A program made the translations under genes and the position numbers. The notes beneath the pieces are model-generated. The model ran no database searches and was not told the DNA's origin. It was given only the letters and a program-made list of their open reading frames with translations. DNA of 64,000 nucleotides from Symsagittifera roscoffensis (taxonomy: Eukaryota > Xenacoelomorpha > Acoela > Convolutidae), in contig NC_087065.1 in the NCBI RefSeq assembly GCF_963678635.1, positions 48,116,381-48,180,380 of the forward strand, given 5' to 3'. Below, in pieces: positions 20,790 through 31,625 of this stretch; position 1 is the stretch's first letter; each line of letters starts with the position of its first letter.

Positions 20790-21165
20790 AATAAAATTCG
20801 AGGATTCAATCTATAGATTGTAAAAATTAGAAGATTCTAGAAAATAATGAATAAGGACATCAATTTCTCTGGTGGAAAAATTCTTCCATAAAAGTTAAAG
20901 TGTAATGACGTCATTTTCTCAGATGGAAATACTTTTTTTGCCAAAATAATTCAAAAGACACCTCTTAGCTCTGTCGAAAATCATGTCAAACCCTCGGATT
21001 GGCTTTTTCAAACATTTTTTTTGCTAATTGATTTTTTGTTATAAGAATCTTGTCAAAGTTAAATTTTTTCCAGCTTAAACAGTTTTTAATAAGAAAATCT
21101 TTAAAGAATTTTTTTAAGTGTGCCAAGAACTCTCATAAGAATTTTTGCAAGATGCTTTTTTTGGT
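20790..21165. repeat. Direct repeat R1, first copy
   Basis: Matches 23195-23585 with about one difference in eight. Shared landmarks are GATTCAATCT, TAGAAGATTCTAGAA, GACGTCATTTTCTCAGATGG, CACCTCTTAGCTCTGTCGAA and TTGATTTTTTGTTATAA. Confidence 0.8.
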
Positions 21166-21369
21166 AAAATGCGTGTTTTTTCTTGGTTTTTTGAAAAATT
21201 ATTTTTTTTCCCAAACGATTAAGCAAAAAACGCAAAATTTCAACATAAAAAACAGGTTGACTTTTGCCTAGAAAATTTTAATTTTGATGAATTTCATCGC
21301 TATTCCTTATGTTAATACATTGGTTTTCTATTGTTTCTGATCAACAGACATGCTAAAATTAGTTTTCTA

Positions 21370-21660
21370 AAGGATTTTCATATTGAAAAAATGCAAAACT
21401 TGTTTCACTTTTTTCAACAGGATAAGAAAAATGTTTTGTTTTTTTCAACCGTATGTGAAAAGTGTTTTTCCTTTTCTTTCCACAAAAAGCGAAAACAGGT
21501 TCAATTTTTTCGACAAGATGCGAAAAGTGTTTCATTTTTTTCGACAAAATGCGAAAAGTTTTTCAGTTTTTTCGACAAGATGCGAAAAGTGTTTAAATTT
21601 TTTTGGACAAAGGCAAAAAGTGTTTGAGTTGTTTGACAAGGTGCAAAAAATCATTTTGTA
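21370..21660. repeat. Minisatellite, about 31-bp unit, about nine copies
   Basis: The unit is close to TTTTTTCGACAAGATGCGAA followed by AAGTGTTTCA. The central three copies (about 21508-21600) are nearly identical, and outer copies degrade in both directions. All three plus frames are partly open because the unit lacks stops in several registers, which creates the Phe/Lys-rich ORFs here; they are not genes. Confidence 0.8.
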
Positions 21661-21897
21661 TTTTTTACTGTGTACAAATTTTTGATTGTTTTCTTCTCTA
21701 ATTTGTTTGCAAAAATTAATCAAATTATTAATATGTGCGCGAATTCGGAGCACTAATTTAAGTTGTATTCTATTTGTTTTTCAATAGTTTACACCGAACT
21801 TCCCATCTATTCTCATAATTAAAATGAAATTGTAGAATATAATCAATTACAAAGAACGAAACAAATATCAAGCATTAGTTATTTACAAAAAATACTC

Positions 21898-22400
21898 AAT
21901 CGAAGAATTCTCGAGAGTTCTGGAAGTTCTCTATAAAACTCGGAGTTGGACGAGGTTGTAGTGGTTGCTGTGGAGCTGGAGGTGTCATTGTTTCTGAAAA
22001 GCCCTCACTTTCATCTATTGTGATGGCGTTTTCGACTGATCCTGCTTCCTCGCAAGGAAAGAGGAAATCTTCGACCGGTTGAGCCACAAATCTTGAGTCA
22101 TGGGTAGTCCATTCCCACATGCTCAGCCACTTCCTCCATCATTTGCATTTCTCCAAGTTGGTTCTCTGTAATGGGAACTTGCCTTATATAATAATTGTCA
22201 AAATCCCTTCGCATCACTTCCACCATGTGCCAGACGTGGATTGGGATGTCCATTTGTACCAAAAACACTCCAGACACTATTTCTCGAATTTGAATTTGTA
22301 CTAATTTAGGCGAAACTTCTACAGAGTACATAAGTCTGCTGTTTTGTATGAAAAAATCATTTTGAGCAATAAGTTGAGCAAAAGATAAAGAGTAAAACAA
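21898..22400 (-). pseudogene. Frameshifted gene inside the 11.5-kb element, unknown
   Basis: The minus-strand frame 22400-22098 reads RLMYSVEVSPKLVQIQIREI, then VFLVQMDIPIHVWHMVEVMR, and ends shortly after an acidic EEVAEHVG. The next frame, opening 22 bases before that stop, continues WEWTTHDSRFVAQPVEDFLF and an acidic, Pro/Gln-rich tail ending FIENFQNSREFFD. A one-base slip near 22110 would give one protein of about 165 residues with a strand-rich core and a disordered acidic tail. I recognise no family. Confidence 0.45.
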
Positions 22401-22809
22401 GATTTATTTAGAGCTGAGAGAGGACGTATTTGATGAAAAATTAGTTAAAATTACGTTGATTAGAGCTGAGGGAGGAGGTGGTTGACGGTAGTTAAGTTGA
22501 AAAAAAATGATTTTTAGGTAGGAGTGAGGGGTACCTTCAACTCGAATAAGTGGAATTAATCAATCAGAATTGATTTTCCGTATTTGGTCTGAAGTCGTCT
22601 TCAATTAGATATCAGCTTCCTTTTATGGATTTTTTAAATGAAAGTCGTGTCCAACCGGAAACAAAATTCCACTTTAGGAAATTGCAGACACTGTCGTTCC
22701 CAATCACAAAAATATTCTTTTTTGATCTAGTTGTCATATCCAATCAGAGAACAAGTTTAAGGACTGAAATCTTCCAAAAAAAATAAAAATATATACAAAA
22801 GTAGTCGCA

Positions 22810-23165
22810 AAAATAAATGACTAAAAGTTGTTTGCTGTAAAATCAAGAAATGTTGCCAATATAACTAAAACAAGAAAGAAAATTAGAACAAGTAGCATTT
22901 CCAAAATGTTTTTCATCAAGTTAATTGAATTTTTTGTATGTAATCAATGAGAATTTGCTGATGATTGAGTAGATAGTCAAGTTCTTTGGTTTTGATATAG
23001 ATTCGAAAAGATAACTCAAAGTTGAGAATTTTTTCAAAAAAAATCTCGGAAATCTGATTCCATAGCTGACATTGCAGGATTTTGAGCTCAAAAAATCTAT
23101 AAAAAAATGAAGAAATAAAGAACTTTGCTGTAGATTTTTTGACAATTTTGGGATTCGGGTAGGGG
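22810..23165. repeat. Direct repeat R2, first copy
   Basis: Matches 23600-23955. Shared words include TTAGAACAAGTAG, GAATTTTTTGTATGTAATCA, GATAACTCAAAGTTGA, AAATCTGATTCCA and ACAATTTTGGGATTCGGGTA. Together with R1 this shows a segment of the element was duplicated and rearranged. Confidence 0.8.
22820..22908 (-). pseudogene. Short single-membrane-span peptide, diverged copy
   Basis: The minus strand reads MLLVLIFFLVLVILATFLDF then TANNF and a stop. It is homologous to the longer copy at 23495-23686 and lies in a direct repeat (22810-23165 against 23600-23955). Confidence 0.4.
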
Positions 23166-23194
23166 ATAAATATCTATGGTTAAGGTGTAATGAT

Positions 23195-23585
23195 TCCATT
23201 TAAAATTCGACGATTCAATCTGTAGATTCTAAAAATTAGAAGATTCTAGAAGTTAATGAATAATGACATCAATTTCTCTTGTGGAAATATTCTACAACTT
23301 TTACCCTTTCATAAAACTTAAAGTATAAGGACGTCATTTTCTCAGATGGAATTACTTTTTTATTGCCTAAAAAATTCAAAAAACACCTCTTAGCTCTGTC
23401 GAAAATCATATCAGACCCTCGGATTGGCTTTTTTCAAATATTTTTTTTGATAATTGATTTTTTGTTATAATAATCTTGTCAAAGTTAAATTTTTTCAACC
23501 TTGAACATTTTTCAATATAAAAATCTTAATAGTTTTTTTACGTGTGCCAAAAACTCTTGCAAGAATTTTGGCAAGATGCTTTTGC
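23195..23585. repeat. Direct repeat R1, second copy
   Basis: Second copy of the 20790-21165 segment, lying between the two copies of R2. Confidence 0.8.
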
Positions 23586-23686
23586 AAACTGTTAAAATCG
23601 TTTTGGAATTTGTTTGCTGTAAAAATAAGAAATATTGCCGATATAAGTAACACAAGAAAAAAAATTAGAACAAGTAGAATTTCCAA
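23495..23686 (-). CDS. Small single-span membrane protein, unknown
   Basis: A 63-residue ORF starts with ATG (MEILLVLIFF). One hydrophobic span covers residues 3-23, followed by a basic amphipathic stretch (KFQNDFNSLQKHLAKILARV). The diverged neighbour at 22.8-22.9 kb keeps the hydrophobic segment but stops early. Short single-span proteins are common in viruses and large transposons, so an element gene is possible. A chance ORF cannot be excluded. Confidence 0.35.
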   Translation of the reverse strand: MEILLVLIFFLVLLISAIFLIFTANKFQNDFNSLQKHLAKILARVFGTRKKTIKIFILKNVQG

Positions 23687-23955
23687 AGTGTTTTCAAGAA
23701 GTTATTTGAATTTTTTGTATGTAATCAATCAAAAATTGCTAATTTTTGAGTAAATATTCAAGTTTTTTGGTTGTGATATAAATTTGAGAGGATAACTCAA
23801 AGTTGAACACTTTTTCAAAGCAAATCTCTGGAAATCTGATTCCAATCTGATCATGCAGGATATTGAGCTTTGAAAACCTTTTAAAAAACGAAAGAATAGA
23901 GAACTTTGCTGTGGATTTTGACAATTTTGGGATTCGGGTAGGGGGTAAAAAGATT
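23600..23955. repeat. Direct repeat R2, second copy
   Basis: Second copy of 22810-23165 in the same orientation, with small indels. Confidence 0.8.
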
Positions 23956-24340
23956 CTTTGATATGTTATCATACGACTTTTTGATCAATTTCAAATTCTC
24001 GAGAATAAACAAATTTTTTTTCCTTGTCAGTGTAACTATGCACTAATTTTGAAGCTTTGATACTCAACACTTGACTCGAAAGTAAACTCTTTGATTGAGT
24101 AAGTTTCTCTGGATATACCTTTATTTAGCCGGATAACTGTAATTTTTACAACATAAAAGTCCAAAAAATTTTGAAAAAATTAAGAATCTACATCTATTTC
24201 ATCAATAAGGAAATCGCACGGAATATTTTCTTTTTTCTTTTAAAGTAACTCGATGAAATTCAAATATTTTTTGATAGAAACTTTTCAAATAAGGACTAAG
24301 GTTTTTTTAAAAATAATAAAACTTCCCTTTTGGAAAATGG

Positions 24341-24640
24341 TGTATTCTGATTGGCTGATATCCAACAAACAGTGTTACTAAAAGAATACTCAATTCATTG
24401 TTGAAGTTTCCATGAGAAACACAGCTCAATTCTGATTTATTGACATTGAAACTGTTGTCAAAGACCATGACCATTGAAGCCCGATTCTGATTGGTTATTA
24501 TCAAAAAAGGTAACATTTTGCTTATAAGTAATGCTCGATTCTGATTGGTTGATACCGAAACTTTTGAAAACTCCATTGGTTAGGTTGGATGATTTTTATT
24601 TCAGCTAGGCCATATAGCATATCCATTCTGATTTTTTTTC
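24341..24640. repeat. Degenerate repeat carrying inverted CCAAT boxes
   Basis: ATTCTGATTGG-type units start near 24344, 24430, 24484, 24538 and 24625. Three contain exact CTGATTGG (24347, 24487, 24541), which is CCAATCAG on the other strand, the NF-Y core. A fourth exact site lies at 20709-20716. Spacing is about 53-87 bp. Confidence 0.6.
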
Positions 24641-25354
24641 ACGTTAAAAACAATTGGTTAATAAATTCACACAACTGTTTTTATTTACTTTTATTCACTT
24701 TTGAGGCTATTCAACTCTTCTTTTCTAAAAACTTTGGACATTCTAAATCTCCTTTTTTTTCTAAAGTTCTTTCTTTACTTGTTGAGATACCGTCATGCAA
24801 TTGAAACAAAAAAACTGCATGTCTTGAATGTGTTAGAGAATATACACATAAAGATGCGTCAAGACATCGTAAGCACTGTGATGTTGTAAAGTGTTTAACT
24901 TGTAACTTTTTTTACATATACCAATGATTTACTCTTTAATCATATTAAGACGAAGCATTGTTCTTGTCAACAAAAAGACAAAACGTTATTTTATGTCCTC
25001 AGTTGTCTCAAAACAAACTCCAAGAGAACTTAAAATTAAACTATTTTTAATAAAAACATATGAGAAAAAACTTTGAATAATGATTTTTTTTTAAACTGAA
25101 ATATCTATACAATTGTGATGAATTTAAAAACTCCATTGGTTGTAAGCTTGCAGAGATTTTGTTGCAATAAAATTGTAATGAAAGCGCATAAAATAAGCTA
25201 ACGAGTGGTTAAGTATATGTTAAAAAATTATACGAAGTTGGGTATTTATAAAAACATCGACTAATTGAACGGTTTTGCCTAGTTACGATTTTAAAACTTT
25301 CCTTGTTTAGTGCTTGAAAAAGTGTTAAAAGAGTAGTGCAATTTTAAGCAGATA

Positions 25355-25615
25355 ATGGGTTTGGATTTATCAAGAAATATAGTTTTCTACTACTTTTTGA
25401 CGAGAAAGAAGTTGATGACTGACCTAGAAAATATAAAAAAAATTTGTTTTTGCTACTCTTTGAAAATTTCAAGATATACATCATTCTCAACGAAATATTT
25501 ACTTAACTATCGAAATTCAGAGTTGAAACAGCAACATACAGATATCAGTTTCAGAAAATCATTTGAAGATGTTTGGCAAAAAATTTCTGGTATTAAATCT
25601 GCTTCGGATTATTGA
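25355..25615 (+). CDS. Possible small protein, unknown
   Basis: An 86-codon plus-strand ORF begins MGLDLSRNIVFYYFLTRKKL and ends QKISGIKSASDY before a TGA. It starts right after a possible acceptor (TTTTAAGCAG at about 25342-25351) and could be a terminal exon. It is rich in Lys, Ser and Tyr, with no signal peptide or recognised motif. Chance is a real alternative in this AT-rich element. Confidence 0.25.
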   Translation: MGLDLSRNIVFYYFLTRKKLMTDLENIKKICFCYSLKISRYTSFSTKYLLNYRNSELKQQHTDISFRKSFEDVWQKISGIKSASDY

Positions 25616-25619
25616 ACAT

Positions 25620-27799
25620 TCATCAAAATGATACATTCTCCATCTAAAAATCAGTTTCCAAATAAAATTTTGTTCAAATTTGATTAAGTTGGAAGGTAGT
25701 AGATCGAGCAAAACCTGAGAAAATACTAATTTTGGATAGAAAATCAATTTATTTTGTTAGTAATTTTGAGATTTTTTTACTAAAATTCAAAAGTTAAATT
25801 ATATCTTGAGAAAAAACCCAACAAAAAAAGTCTCAAAGATTTATATTTTGGTGTAAAAATTGTTATACAATTTTTTTTTCATATGGTATTTTAACTAAAT
25901 TTTAATGAAAAACGAGATGTTTTGAGATTTTTTCATGAAGTAAGCTCAATTCCGACATCGTTTAGAAATCGATAGATGAAGCATAAACCGAAAATTTGCT
26001 TTCAAGATCTACATTTCATTATTTTGGATAAAAAACAAAAAAATTTGATAAGAAGGAAGGTTTTTAAGGAAAATATTATGGAGCTTGCAGGAAAAATTTA
26101 AACAAACTGATACTTTAGCAAAACCAGATGTAGGATCTCTTAATTATTTGAAATTTATTATGAACAGAAATCTCATTGAATTATATTTTAATGTAAAGTT
26201 TGGAAAATTTTTCATCATTTGATATATTAGGTAAATTTATATGATAATTCAGATGTTTTGAGGATATTTTGTGCAAAATAAACCCAAGCCGACATCTTTT
26301 GGAAGATGATACTTGAAGCAGGAATCAAAAATTTGCTTTCAAGAATAACAATTCATTATTTTGGATGAAGAACAAAAAAAATTAATTTAGAAAGATTCTT
26401 AGAGAGCTTAATAAGGAGCTTGCTGAAATTTTCTCAGTTTCAAGTTTCATTTAGAAAATTACGTAGAACTAAAGAGTTTTTTTTGCTTAATAAATTTCGC
26501 AAAGTTATCCAATTGTCGCATTTTGCACCTTGATTTCCTTTTCCAAATCGATTTTTTTTTTCAGAAGCGTTTTGCTAGAAGTATTTAGACGTTGCAGAAG
26601 TTAGGAACTAGGCCAGGCCCACTTGCGTATTTCTACTTCCGGAGGCTCTCAGATTATAAACAAAAGAGCTGTTCTTAATTTTTTCTAAAAACTCAACATA
26701 TAAATACAGCTTTAAGTTTTCATTTTTTACATGTACCTTTGAATGCTTTAACTAGCGCCGATATTTTCTCACTCAGACAATTTTAAGAAAATTTTCGACA
26801 GAAATCAAGAATCAAAAGCTATTTAATAGCTTTTTTTTGCAAAAAAAGGGATGGTTAATGATCCCAAAAATTGTTTTTTTGCTTGAATAGTTTAATGTAG
26901 TAACTGAACAAGGGAACCTAAAGGAGAACATGTAAATTTTTTGTTCAATTGATACTATTTTCCTCCTTAACTCCTCAGTTCTGACTACCTTTTCTTGCAC
27001 AGTGAGTTCAATAGCGAAAACATGTAGTAAGCAGAACGCAAGATTAAACTTAAAACAAAAAAAATTTACGGCAAAATCATGAAAATTATGTTGTAGAAGC
27101 AACAGAGAGATAATCTTCGGTTTTAAAGAAGATTTTGTTAATTTTCATCCAACCTTATATACTCTTAAGAAACACTTACCCCATTCTTAGTCGTTTTTAG
27201 CAGTAAATTTTTTGTTTTTTATCAATGATTTGAAACTTAGTATTTGTTAGTAACGTGAAAAACTTCTCAGAAGTTGTAATTTTTGTACAGTTTGGGTTCA
27301 TCATTGAGAAAAAACTGATAAACAGTTGTAATTTTGGGTGAATTTGCGCTGAACTGAACAAAAAACCAGTTAATTACACAAATTAAAGGTCAAGGAAAAA
27401 AATTTTGAATAGATTTTAATAATTTTTACTTTACTTTCTGAAAAATTACAATAAAATTCACCAATTTTCCCGAGAAATCGTGATTTTTCCGAAAAATTGT
27501 GATCGAGAATTTCAATCATGATTCAGCTAATTTTAGCTTTCAATTTAGTGTTCAGAACAAAGATTAACCCGCTTTTTAGCTCAAATTAGGGTAAGTTTAT
27601 CGTATTTCAAGATTTTGAGAGAAAGTTGTGGAAAAACCTATATTTTTATCATTGTCTCAAAATTTTTTATCATTGTCTCAACATGATGCCAATTAAATTT
27701 TAATTTTAGCTTAATGTTAAAACATGCACGTGAAATAATTTTCAATTAGATTAGAAGCAACAAAAAACTAGCCCAACCTTGAGATTTCCACACTTCTTT
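25620..27799. other. AT-rich interior of the 11.5-kb element, no gene recognised
   Basis: A degenerate segment (AAGAACAAAAAAATT..., TTTTGGATAAAAAACAA, GGAGCTTGC) recurs near 25.95-26.10 and 26.29-26.42 kb, indicating an old duplication. A 96-codon minus frame at 26812-27102 has no recognisable domain. Confidence 0.5.
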
Positions 27800-28500
27800 T
27801 CAAAAACTTGAAATTTTTGCAGTTTTTTCCAAAAACTTTGAAATTTTTTGCATTTTTTTCCGAAAACTTGTTTTTGTTTCAAAGTTTCAGTAGGTTTCAA
27901 CATAGTTTTAGCAAGATAGAGTTTTAGCTGTTTTAAAAAGTACGAACATCTAATAAACTAGTTTTCAAGTCAAACTATATCAAATCTTATCTTGTTTTGA
28001 AGTATTTTTTTAAAAAATTTCATTTTTTTAAATGAAAGTTCCATTTTTTGCACATCTTACTATTGACTTACCATTAACCAAAAAAAACATAAAACCTTCA
28101 TTACTTATTTGTTAAGTAATACTCACCAATTAAATAACGCGTGCCCAGATTTTTGACGAAAAACTAGACATTTACACACAAAATCCAAAAAATTACCGTT
28201 TTTCTTACCATTCTCTTACCATCACACTGAAACCTTACCATTACATATCTTAGTACATTGGAAAACCTACTCCTTATCTTAATGATTTCTGAATTCCCAA
28301 CAATGAATTTCTAATTCTTATACATAGGGAAATCTATACACTATCCTAATACATGGTAATATCGGGCGCCGAGAAAATTTTCTGAAAGTTACCATCACAC
28401 TGAAACCTTGCCATCTTAATGCATTAGGAAACCTTTTCGCTATCTTAATACATAGGTTGGTGACCGGATACTCTATTCCCTATCTTAATACATAGGGGTT
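27800..28500 (-). repeat. Right terminal inverted repeat of the 11.5-kb element
   Basis: This is the reverse complement of the left arm with scattered substitutions and small indels. The outer end reads ...CTTAATACATAGGGGT. The outward flank is GAATTAGCAATAA-like AT-rich DNA; no clear target duplication against the left flank was seen. Confidence 0.85.
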
Positions 28501-28540
28501 AGCAATGCAGTAGCAATGAATTAGCAATAATTTTTTGTTG

Positions 28541-28725
28541 GAACGTACTATCTTTTATGAAGATTTTTATCTGAAAGAGAAAGACTTCTTTTAGGTAAAA
28601 AAAGTAAAAAATAAAGATAATAACATATTATCTTCGAACATATTATCGTTCATGAAGACTTTTTTTCTGAAATACTAAAACTTCATTACTGGTAAAAAGA
28701 AGTAGAAATTAAAGATGATAACTCC
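28541..28725. repeat. Two tandem copies of a 95-bp repeat
   Basis: TTGGAACGTACTATCTTTTA at 28540 and TTCGAACATATTATCGTTCA at 28635 start units that both continue TGAAGA...TCTGAAA...GGTAAAAA-AGTA...AAAGAT-ATAAC. It lies just outside the 11.5-kb element. Confidence 0.7.
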
Positions 28726-29559
28726 ATTTATATCGATATTTTTTGTTTTTACTTATTTTAAAAAGATAAAATAAAGGTAAAGGACAAGGCGAATTTTTTC
28801 AACTGAAAGATAAAACTCGTTAATTTATTTTCAAGAAGTAAAAACTAATTTCATTGACGTAATTGGATCAAAAATAACCGACTGGAAAAATTTTACCTAT
28901 ATGGCAGTCTCATAAAGTGCAATACGCTGCCATCAATATAATGTATTAATGACAATGAACTGTTCTCAACAGATTGAATAATTAGCCCTGAAAAAGAACA
29001 TAAGCGTTACACAGTATTTCATTACATAGGAGCAGACAATATGCTTTTTTATACTAACTCTAGTTTAGTTAGGGAACAATCAGTCTTCTCTCATAACTTT
29101 TCTCATGTTACGCTTAAAATAAAAACTAATGGTGCAAGAAGTATTAAAAAACTCTGGGTCAAGTTTGTTTTCATAAATTTTATGTATTTTGAGACTTATA
29201 ATAGACTTCGCCAAATTGATGTTTCCATGAAAATTATGACTGAGGCTGGAATGCTTCGACGGCGAATGATTGAAAAATTAGCCGTTGCTTGGTTATTCTG
29301 AAATTTTCTAGCTCCGCCAAAAATCCAGAATGTCTACTTGTACCATTACACCAAAATATTTTTCGCCGAACAAGTTTTTTTTTTGAGAAAAAAAACAGAT
29401 TTTAAGAAATTTGTGAAACGTTTTGGGTGACCAGTAATGCTTTTCAGATCGTTTAAAAGGAAGATCAAAACTCAGGAAGACAGGTGGGATGAAGCCCTAC
29501 CTGCCTACTTGGAACGACCTTGTTAAAAGTTATAGGAGCGTACTTTCGAACAGCGGCTC
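28726..29559. other. Spacer, no gene recognised
   Basis: An 86-codon plus-strand frame (29041-29301) starts with ATG and ends RRRMIEKLAVAWLF, but it matches no family I know. Confidence 0.5.
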
Positions 29560-29690
29560 ATTTAGGGGGGATTCGACTACCTGCCGACCCAAAGGGTCCC
29601 CCTTTGTACTATTTTGAAAAATCAATTTTTGCTTGAGGGATCTTAAAATTTTTCTCAAGGCGCCATCGGCCCCAATATACACTAATTTTT
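29555..29690. mobile_element. hAT-like family A relic
   Basis: CTCATTTAGGGGGGATTCGA, CTGCCGACCCAAAGGGTCCC and GGCGCCATCGGCCCCAATAT match the left half of family A. The right end is not found. Confidence 0.65.
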
Positions 29691-30245
29691 TTTTAGTGAT
29701 ATATAGCTTTTTTTAATGGTGATATTCAAAGAAACATGTTGTTGGTTCTAGTTTTTGATTAGCTAATTCCAAAAAACTAAAAAAATTGAAATTTTCCGGA
29801 AACTGAATCAGTTTAATTGCCTCGTCTTTCAAAAAAAAACTGAATATTTATGCTTGGTGTGTTTTTTTTTTCAATCAATTTTCGGCAATCGAAATCATAA
29901 TTTGTAACAAAAAAAATTAAAATCCCATTGAATATATCGACTACCTGGAATCAAATATAAAAAAGTGTACCTCTTTGTTTTAAGATCTAGTTGTTTGAAA
30001 ATTGTCAATTTGACCATGCTCTAGACTAATCTATGTGCGCCATAGAGGTTTTAATCATAATGCTGAAAACTTAACGCAAAATAATCATGCGGGGCAAATT
30101 ATCCCGTACACAAATTTCAAATGAGGCTAGCTTGGTCGCATAACTTTCGTACGACTCAACTTTTTACACTCGATTTTTGATATTGTGTTAAATTTATAGT
30201 TTTTCAACAAAATTTTTCCCAAAAACTATTTGATATAGATTATTT

Positions 30246-30292
30246 GGCAGTCGGAACATTCAGTGCTTTGCCTTGATATATGAGCAGTCTTG
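30246..30292. mobile_element. Foldback family B, orphan right end
   Basis: GGCAGTCGGAACATTCAGTG, then a TTGATATATGAGCAGT tail, is the outer end of family B facing outward to the right. Confidence 0.65.
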
Positions 30293-30509
30293 TTACAAAA
30301 TATAGTTAGACGGCTCAATATTGATATTTCTGGTTTTTCAAAATTCAAATGGCATGGTTTCTGGCATCTTGCAGAGTAGCTTTGTATTGAATTGAACTCG
30401 ATGTTGATATATTTGGCTAAATTACCGGTTATTTTGAAATAAACTGATTTGGAGTTTTTTGTTTAACTTTTCTTCTGTCTTTTTTAAATTTAATCCCTAA
30501 ACTAACAAA

Positions 30510-31045
30510 ACTGCTCGTATCAAGACAAAGCGCTGAATGTTCCGACTTACTTTCAAGGTCTACAGAGAAGTGTTTGCCTAGAAAATAATGATGAACGTTT
30601 TCAATTTGTTCAGAAAAAAAAGTTGAGATTTTTACTAAATCATCAACCTATACGCCATATACAACATAGTGATAGATTTCACCACTCGTAAGGTAGCATT
30701 TATGACAATTAGCCAGCTTTCCCTGCTTATCCACTTTGTGTCGAACTCTAAGGCTGATTAAATCTCCGCTTACGCGTTAGTCGCGCGAAAACTAAAGTGC
30801 GTTGATGGTTGCAAAGTGGCTTAATTGGCCATCTTCCAACCCGTATAACAAAAAATTATCTCAGATAAAATATCTTTTTAGATTTGAGCTCAAGGCAAGA
30901 ATATTTTTTGAATGGTGTAAAAAAACTCCCGTCAAAAAGTGCTATTCAAAGAAATAGAAATTTGTCTGGAGAAAAAAGCCACCCCGAGCACAAACTTTTT
31001 GTCATTTTCTACGAAAGTAGTCGGAACAGTAACTAAAACTTTGAG
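30510..31045. mobile_element. Foldback family B, left arm
   Basis: The arm starts ACTGCTCGTATCAAGAC and runs through GCGCTGAATGTTCCGACT, GATTAAATCTCCGCTTACGC, GAGCTCAAGGCAAGAATA and CACCCCGAGCACAAAC to GTAGTCGGAACAG. This is the full left-arm order seen in the complete copy at 45.9-47.1 kb. The right arm is absent. Confidence 0.75.
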
Positions 31046-31625
31046 AAGTGAATCCATACTTGTCCTCTGAAAATTGTGTTAATCTATTCAAAAGCTGGTA
31101 ATCAAAACTGAAACTCTTTGGAGAATTGAGGGGAACGAACTTGATAAGAAGAGTCAATTCAATTCATTTTTACAAACTAAATACACTTTAATCACATTCA
31201 AATTACTACAAAATAGCCTTAACAGTGGCCGGAAAATGATCAGGTGATACAACATGGATTTTCTTGTTTGACGGCCCAGAATTGACGCTTTGCTTTTTTT
31301 CAGAAATCTGATTGGATGGCATGGCTGAAGATGTTTAGTTCAAGATGTTCAAAATTGAGAAAAAATAATAATAGAACTTCGAACTGACCCTCATGTTTTC
31401 ATTAAGTAAATTGGTAATCGGTAAAAATTGCGCTAAAAATTTGCAGTTTTTTCCCCTATAACCCGTGCACGGTAAATGTTTTCAAACTGTTAGCTTTTTC
31501 ATAATGTCTTTTCTCATTTTTTGCCTTGTTAGATGAAAGTCGATTCGGTTCTTCTTTAAAACTAATTCAGGAAGCATTTACTAAAACTGAACAACCAACA
31601 ACTATACAATGAACATCAGACATTA

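Larger units (their letters stand above)
17012..28500. mobile_element. 11.5-kb element bounded by about 700-bp inverted repeats
   Basis: The sequence at 17012-17690 reappears as its reverse complement at about 27800-28500, starting from matching ACCCC(C/T)ATGTATTAAGATAGGG ends. Near each end TATGTATTAAGATAGGGAA recurs several times. Between the arms are only short, mostly minus-strand broken frames, local repeats and AT-rich DNA. The size and long arms fit a large DNA transposon such as a Polinton/Maverick relative, or a non-autonomous derivative. No polymerase, integrase, ATPase or capsid gene could be recognised, so the class is unknown. Confidence 0.65.

Noticed and set aside
21331-21685. 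Phe/Lys-rich ORFs in several frames
   Set aside because: They are produced by a stop-poor 31-bp minisatellite unit.
17012-28500. Two independent solo LTRs
   Set aside because: The 700-bp arms are inverted, not direct, and lack TG...CA ends, so a single inverted-repeat element fits better.
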